NCBI GenBank assembly: GCA_029582265.1
Contig: CM055833.1
Span: 29,416,288-29,480,287 of the forward strand
Source of the DNA: Zoroaster sp. YZ-2022
Lineage: Eukaryota > Echinodermata > Asteroidea > Forcipulatida > Zoroasteridae
DNA: 64,000 bases
Direction: 5' to 3'
Shown: one piece after another, positions 15,079 through 21,000 of the stretch
Position numbering within the stretch: the stretch's first letter is position 1
Layout of the letters: each line of letters opens with the position of its first letter
Notes under the pieces: model-generated
What the model saw: only the letters and a program-made list of their open reading frames with translations
What the model was told of the DNA's origin: nothing
The model's database searches: none
Program-made: the position numbers and the translations under genes

Positions 15079-18000
15079 TTGTCTGATGATCGCATAACGC
15101 GTGAAACTCGGAGTTACAACTACCAGCGTTCCACTAGTTTTACTACAAGTATATATATATATATATATATATATAGGAATTTTTGATACCATCATCCACT
15201 TTACACCAAGTATGTTTTATGTAAAACTGAGATCATTGATGTTTTTTCAAGATTTAAGATAGCGAGTAAGACAAACTTTCAAATTTCTTTTTTGTTGAGT
15301 CCCTGTTCTGAAGTAATATTTGTAGCTTTGCATGGTGAAAAAGATAAGTAAAGACTGTTTGCGGTGACACCATGTGAGAATGAAGAATGAAGACGATCAG
15401 AGCATACTGAGCATACTGATCGACACGTCGAGTTGTAACCTCCAGTTCTTTTCAGAACTAATTACTACTCAATTTGAGAATTCACATGGTGTTACCGGAA
15501 ACAGTCTTTACTTATCCCTGTACTTACCTGAGTGTTTCACCTGTGCCGTTAATAATAATGATATTGATGCATCCTTCTGAATCTCCATACATGATCAGGC
15601 ATTCATCATACCCTGTGGCACTGAAATATTAAAGTGTATCGGAACAATCATTGTATTGCACCTGCTATAACCACCTGCTCCACTGTCAGATTCAGTGATT
15701 CAATTAGGGAATGAATGCAACGCTGTACAAATGGGCAATTTAACCACAAAGACATTTTATTGTGATTTTGAATTCTGACGGAACATCAAGCATTCACTTC
15801 TTGAAGATAGCATTATGTGAGTCAATCTATCGATGAAGGGTAAAAATCAAATCGATGAACCTTATTGAGTTGTTGGCCTAGAGGTTAGGCCTACTTTCTG
15901 GACAACTTCACCTGTATAACAACAACAACTGCTGTACTATTTTGAACAACAAAAAGGAATTATTTTTAACTTTCAGTAAAGGCAGCAAATTATGCATGCC
16001 AACCCTTTACTTTTATTTTGGTTAAAGCCAGTATTCAGTTTTGGTAAAATAAATGGAACTACATCTCTTCTTTATAAGAACCAAGATATAAGAACCAACC
16101 TGTAAAAGTTTCAGATTATTTCAATAATTTTTCTTAAACGATAGCACGTCCCGAGACAGAGATATTTCAAAGGGAAGATTAATGCTATCATCAACTATAC
16201 ACCAAGTAAGTGTTTCTAAAACTCTGATCATTTATAGATTTTGAGATTACCAAAGTGTGTAGTGGCTTTTAATATAATTGAATTTATTTTGAATTAGCAT
16301 ACATTTATTATGCTTTAACAATTTGTTTTTGTTCAACTTTTAACACCCCTCTCAAAATATGTGGAATCCAACTTGAATGTTCTGTTGCAATAAAGTTGAA
16401 ACCTAAATTTCATTTAATTAAATTTCATGTTTGACATTTTGTTTAAATTTCATGTTTGACATTTTGTTTTATTCTTATCACATATCGCATTTTAAAAAAC
16501 AGTTTTTAAAAGACAGAGTCTTTTGAATACAAAAAAGTAAACAATAAATCCATAAATCCTTACCAATAAGCCATTTTCAATGGTGTTGTCTCCAGCCCAG
16601 TCACCTGACAATATGGCTCAAAGGTCGACAGCTCATAAAACTGAATTTCACGATCGCTGCACAGAATCGACAAAAGTCATGAATTATATGTTTACCAGAC
16701 CTGATATGCTTGCTCCATTTCTATTTGAGCTTCTGCATTGACTGATTTAATATCTTTATTTAAACTATTCTAAAGTATAATGTCTCCTTAACTAAGTTTT
16801 AGGATACTTTTAAAGGGAACATATCATGATTTTCAAAAGATATAGATGTAGTAAACATTGAAAACATTGAAAACAAGTTATTTGTTACCAATACTTTTTG
16901 TAGTAAGCATTTTGTTTTAATTCAACAGTTAGATTCAAGTATGGTTTATGATTTTAAATGGAGTTTTAAATAAAGGCTTTCTGTCTGCCTCATGGGTGAA
17001 GGACCCTATCTTGTTAGAGAGGGCCTGAGATTTTAACCTTTTTTCAGACAAAAATTGCCCAAACACAATATAATTCCATTTTTTGATCTGGCATGTTGGG
17101 GTAACGCCCACATACGTTGACAAACACTTATGGCATGTAAGCTCGTCAACCGGACACGTTTATCCTGCAAAGCAGCATCCCGCAGGACTTATTAACCCAC
17201 TAGGATGTTTATATTTTAACTATTAGAGGGTTAGTTTAAAGTTTCTTATATATATTTGTAAATAAATCAATCAATTTCCCCAAAGTAGTATGCCTGAATT
17301 AACACCCCAATCTTGCTGTGCTATCACAGGATGCCCGCTTCCCCTCCCTCATTGATCATTGATATTGATCATATCCACTCACCCTGTTCCTAAGATGAGC
17401 TTGTTGTATTGTGGCATCAGCACAAAGTCAGTCACCCATTTGGGTTTCTGTCTTGTGCCATTTTGCTCAGTCTGAAAACAGAAAGAAAACCCATAAAAGT
17501 AATTCACTAAGTATCAACTGACCTTGTTTTGTAAAAAAGATGTATTCATAGAGAAATGAAGTAATACATTAATATACACAGGAAAACACTACCACTAGAT
17601 ATCACATTTTTTGGATAAAACAATTAACTTTGTAACATTTTTATTCAACAGTGAAATACAACAATTAATGGGAAGGTACAACATTGGTATTTGATATTGT
17701 ACATTCATTTACAACCCTGTGAATAATTTGTCACAATAGATTGCTCACATTTTTGACAAAAAACAATAAATAGCTGTTTTTTGTGTTTTACAAAAAGGGG
17801 CCGGTTGGCAACTTTTTAAAATATTTGACAAAACAATTCCTTTTTTCTCTATGATAAAAAGTACTTCAGAAAAATAATTTCTCAGTATAATTTCTAAATG
17901 TAAAAACTTCACATCAAGCAAGTTTTTAAATTAAAATTTGGATAATCTGAAAAAAACCTATGTTGCACTTTACCTTTTAAAGTAAAAACACAGAGTTCAA

Positions 18001-21000
18001 ACTCGAAATATTTCGTTTGAATTCCTCTTTATGGAAAGTATACTTTTTTATTTACCTGTATGTCGACAGACTGGTTGCATTTCTATTTAAATTGGATTAC
18101 AATATTAGCCGAGTATCATATGTATATGTTACACATTTGTAGTGAAAACACTTCATAATTCTTCAAAGTATTCATACCATGACGGATCGTGTTCTCTTTA
18201 GTTCCAGGTTTCCACTCCAGAAGGATATTGTACCATCCTGAGTGAAAGGGAAAGAAAGGAATGAAATCAGTTCCTAGAAGCATCCTGGAAAAATACAACT
18301 TCATTATTAATTATTCTGAGGGCTGGTAGACACAACTGCCCTGCATGAGAGGAAATAATCATAATAAAGAGAGATTAGCTATAAAAGTCATCAAATAATC
18401 AACAAGGGAATTATGAAACCACCACTTATATACACTGATCCAGATTGGGCCATAGTCGGATCATGCCACCTGCATTAAAACAAAGTGTTTGACCATCTTA
18501 GTAACAGTTGCCATGGAAAGGCTTAACATTGGTTAATCCATGCTGTTTGATTGACAGGCTGGAGTGGTGTATTGGGAGGTCGCAAGGTCAAGTCCCACTT
18601 CAGTAAATCTTTGTCAAAAAATATAAATTATTTTAAGTCTAAATTAGCAAAACACCATCATACCTGACTTGTAGCCACAAACGTGCCATCAGACATGTTA
18701 GTGATGCGAAGTAGTGGCTCCCTATGAGGCATGTATTCTATACTCGCTGGTGTGTGGATATCCACATCTTTCTGTCTTCTATATGCATCCTCTTTCTCTT
18801 CATACTCTAGCTGCATGTAGGTACAGAACTGATCCTACAAGACACAATCAATCACAACAGACAAAAAAATGAATTAATGATGCGCAGTGATGGCTCCCTA
18901 TGAGGCATGTATTCTATACTAGCTGGTGTGTGGATATCCACATCTTTCTGTCTTCTATATGCATCCTCTTTCTCTTCATACTCTAGCTGCATGTAGGTAC
19001 AGAACTGATCCTACAAGACACAATCAATCACAACAGACAAAAAAATGAATTAATGATGCACAGTGATGGCTCCCTAAGAGCAGGGTTGTAGCTACGCCGG
19101 TCGGCGCCGGTCGGGTCTAACCGGCACTCCCGCTGGCCGACCGGCACCAAACGCAAATTGATGTCTTACCGACCGGCACAAAAATTGTGTGAATATTTCA
19201 TTAAACAGTAATCAAAGTAAAAAAAAGTTCATGTATTCTTCATTTCTTTGAGTTATTTGCCACTATTTTGAGGACTTTAGTCTACAGATCAATTAAAACA
19301 TCGTACGATATTATAAAATAAATCTCAGCTTGTAGCGGTACAAACAAATACACTAATTAGCATTTATTTATGACGTCAGGGAAAAGACCTGGGAATCGCC
19401 ATTATGATTGGTTGTTTGCGCCTGCACGATGAGCTAATGCCACTTGTCTCTACCGCGTGCAAATGATGCGACGTGCTTCGTAATGTCGATGTACGTAAAT
19501 TTCAGGTTGGATAAGCGTGACTTAAAACGTCTAGCTTTCCCGCGATGTGCTCAGCAAAGGAAAAATTATTCACGCAAGGCCCCTCCGCCTATTCATGAAA
19601 AGTTTTGTGAACGTTTTTGGAAGTGTTTTGATCAAAATAATTATGTCGCACTCGCGAAAAGTATCACCAGCTTTTTCTCTTGACCACTAAACGCAAGGGG
19701 CCGGCAGTGATACTGATAGATACGGCAGCTGGGTCAAGCGAGAAACCTGCAAATTCGAGACATTCTTCTGCGACCACACTCTTTGTGTTCGAGTACAACT
19801 GACCCGGGAACTGATCACACTACTGAGTCGTCGGCCACTGTGGATTTAGGCCAAAAATTCGGAGCTGCTATGCCTGACGGCCCCGGTTGCTCAAGTGTTA
19901 CCACCTGTTTTTATTACATCCTCTATACTCTATTACATTTACAATGTCACTGAATCACTGTCATTTCATAATTTCATAAAGCAATGTTGTTAATTCTTGT
20001 ATAATACTATGAAAAATATCATACTATTATACAACAAATTATGTGAAAGGTGAGCCCTCCAAATCCATTCTTAAAAGCTAAAACCCAGGAGGTTCGGGGG
20101 GCTTCGCCCCCTCGACCCCCAGCGGGGCGTTGCCCCTGGACCCCGGCCGTGAGGAGCTGCGCTCTGTTCGCTCCGCTCGCAATCGATAAAATTAGCCGGC
20201 ACTCAATTTGGTCTGGTGACAACCCTGCCTAAGAGGCATGTATTCTATACTCGCTGGTGTGTGGATATCCACATCTTTCTGTCTTCTATATGCATCCTCT
20301 TTCTCTTTATACTCTAGCTGCATGTCAGTACAGAACTGATCCTACAAGACACAATCAATCATAACAATCAATGAATTAATGATGCGCAGTGATGGTTCCC
20401 TGTCAGCTTATTATGTTTTGTCGTGAATGAGAAAACAGTAAAAATGCATCCAGATTTGTTGAATTCATTCTGTTGTGGAATTTAAGACAAAAGACTCCTT
20501 CCAATAAACTTATTAGCAATAATTTTGCTTTAAAAATATTAATGATAGCACCTCAGAAAAAAATTAATTGAAGGGAAATTTTTATACTATCATCAGTTTT
20601 ACACCAATTCAGTTTTTCATTAAATTTCTACTACATGCAATTGATAATTTTTGAATTGTTCAATTCTATATCTTATCTTTACACATCATTTTCTCCTGAC
20701 ATTAACCCTCATACTATTCGCACTGTGAATGAACTGTTGAGGGCACATGTTGTTAGATGACTGTGGGCGAAAGGGCAGCGATAGTGCGTCATGTTTGGCG
20801 TATTTTGCAGTTGATATATGACTTACCCATGCAATGTGGCCTTCTGAGTTGGAGTCAATCTTCATGAATAATGCTGTAATCTGCTCTTCATTCTGAATGG
20901 AATTTCACAATAACATGGAAGAATTTATAAAATAATTCGGTTCTCAGATACATCAAAAAGGCACCTAGTGTTATATCTGAGATATTTATTTATTTATTAA

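Noticed and set aside
19444..19683. 79-codon frame in the hAT element as transposase
   Set aside because: No hAT dimerisation, zinc-finger or catalytic motif is visible and it covers only a small part of the element.
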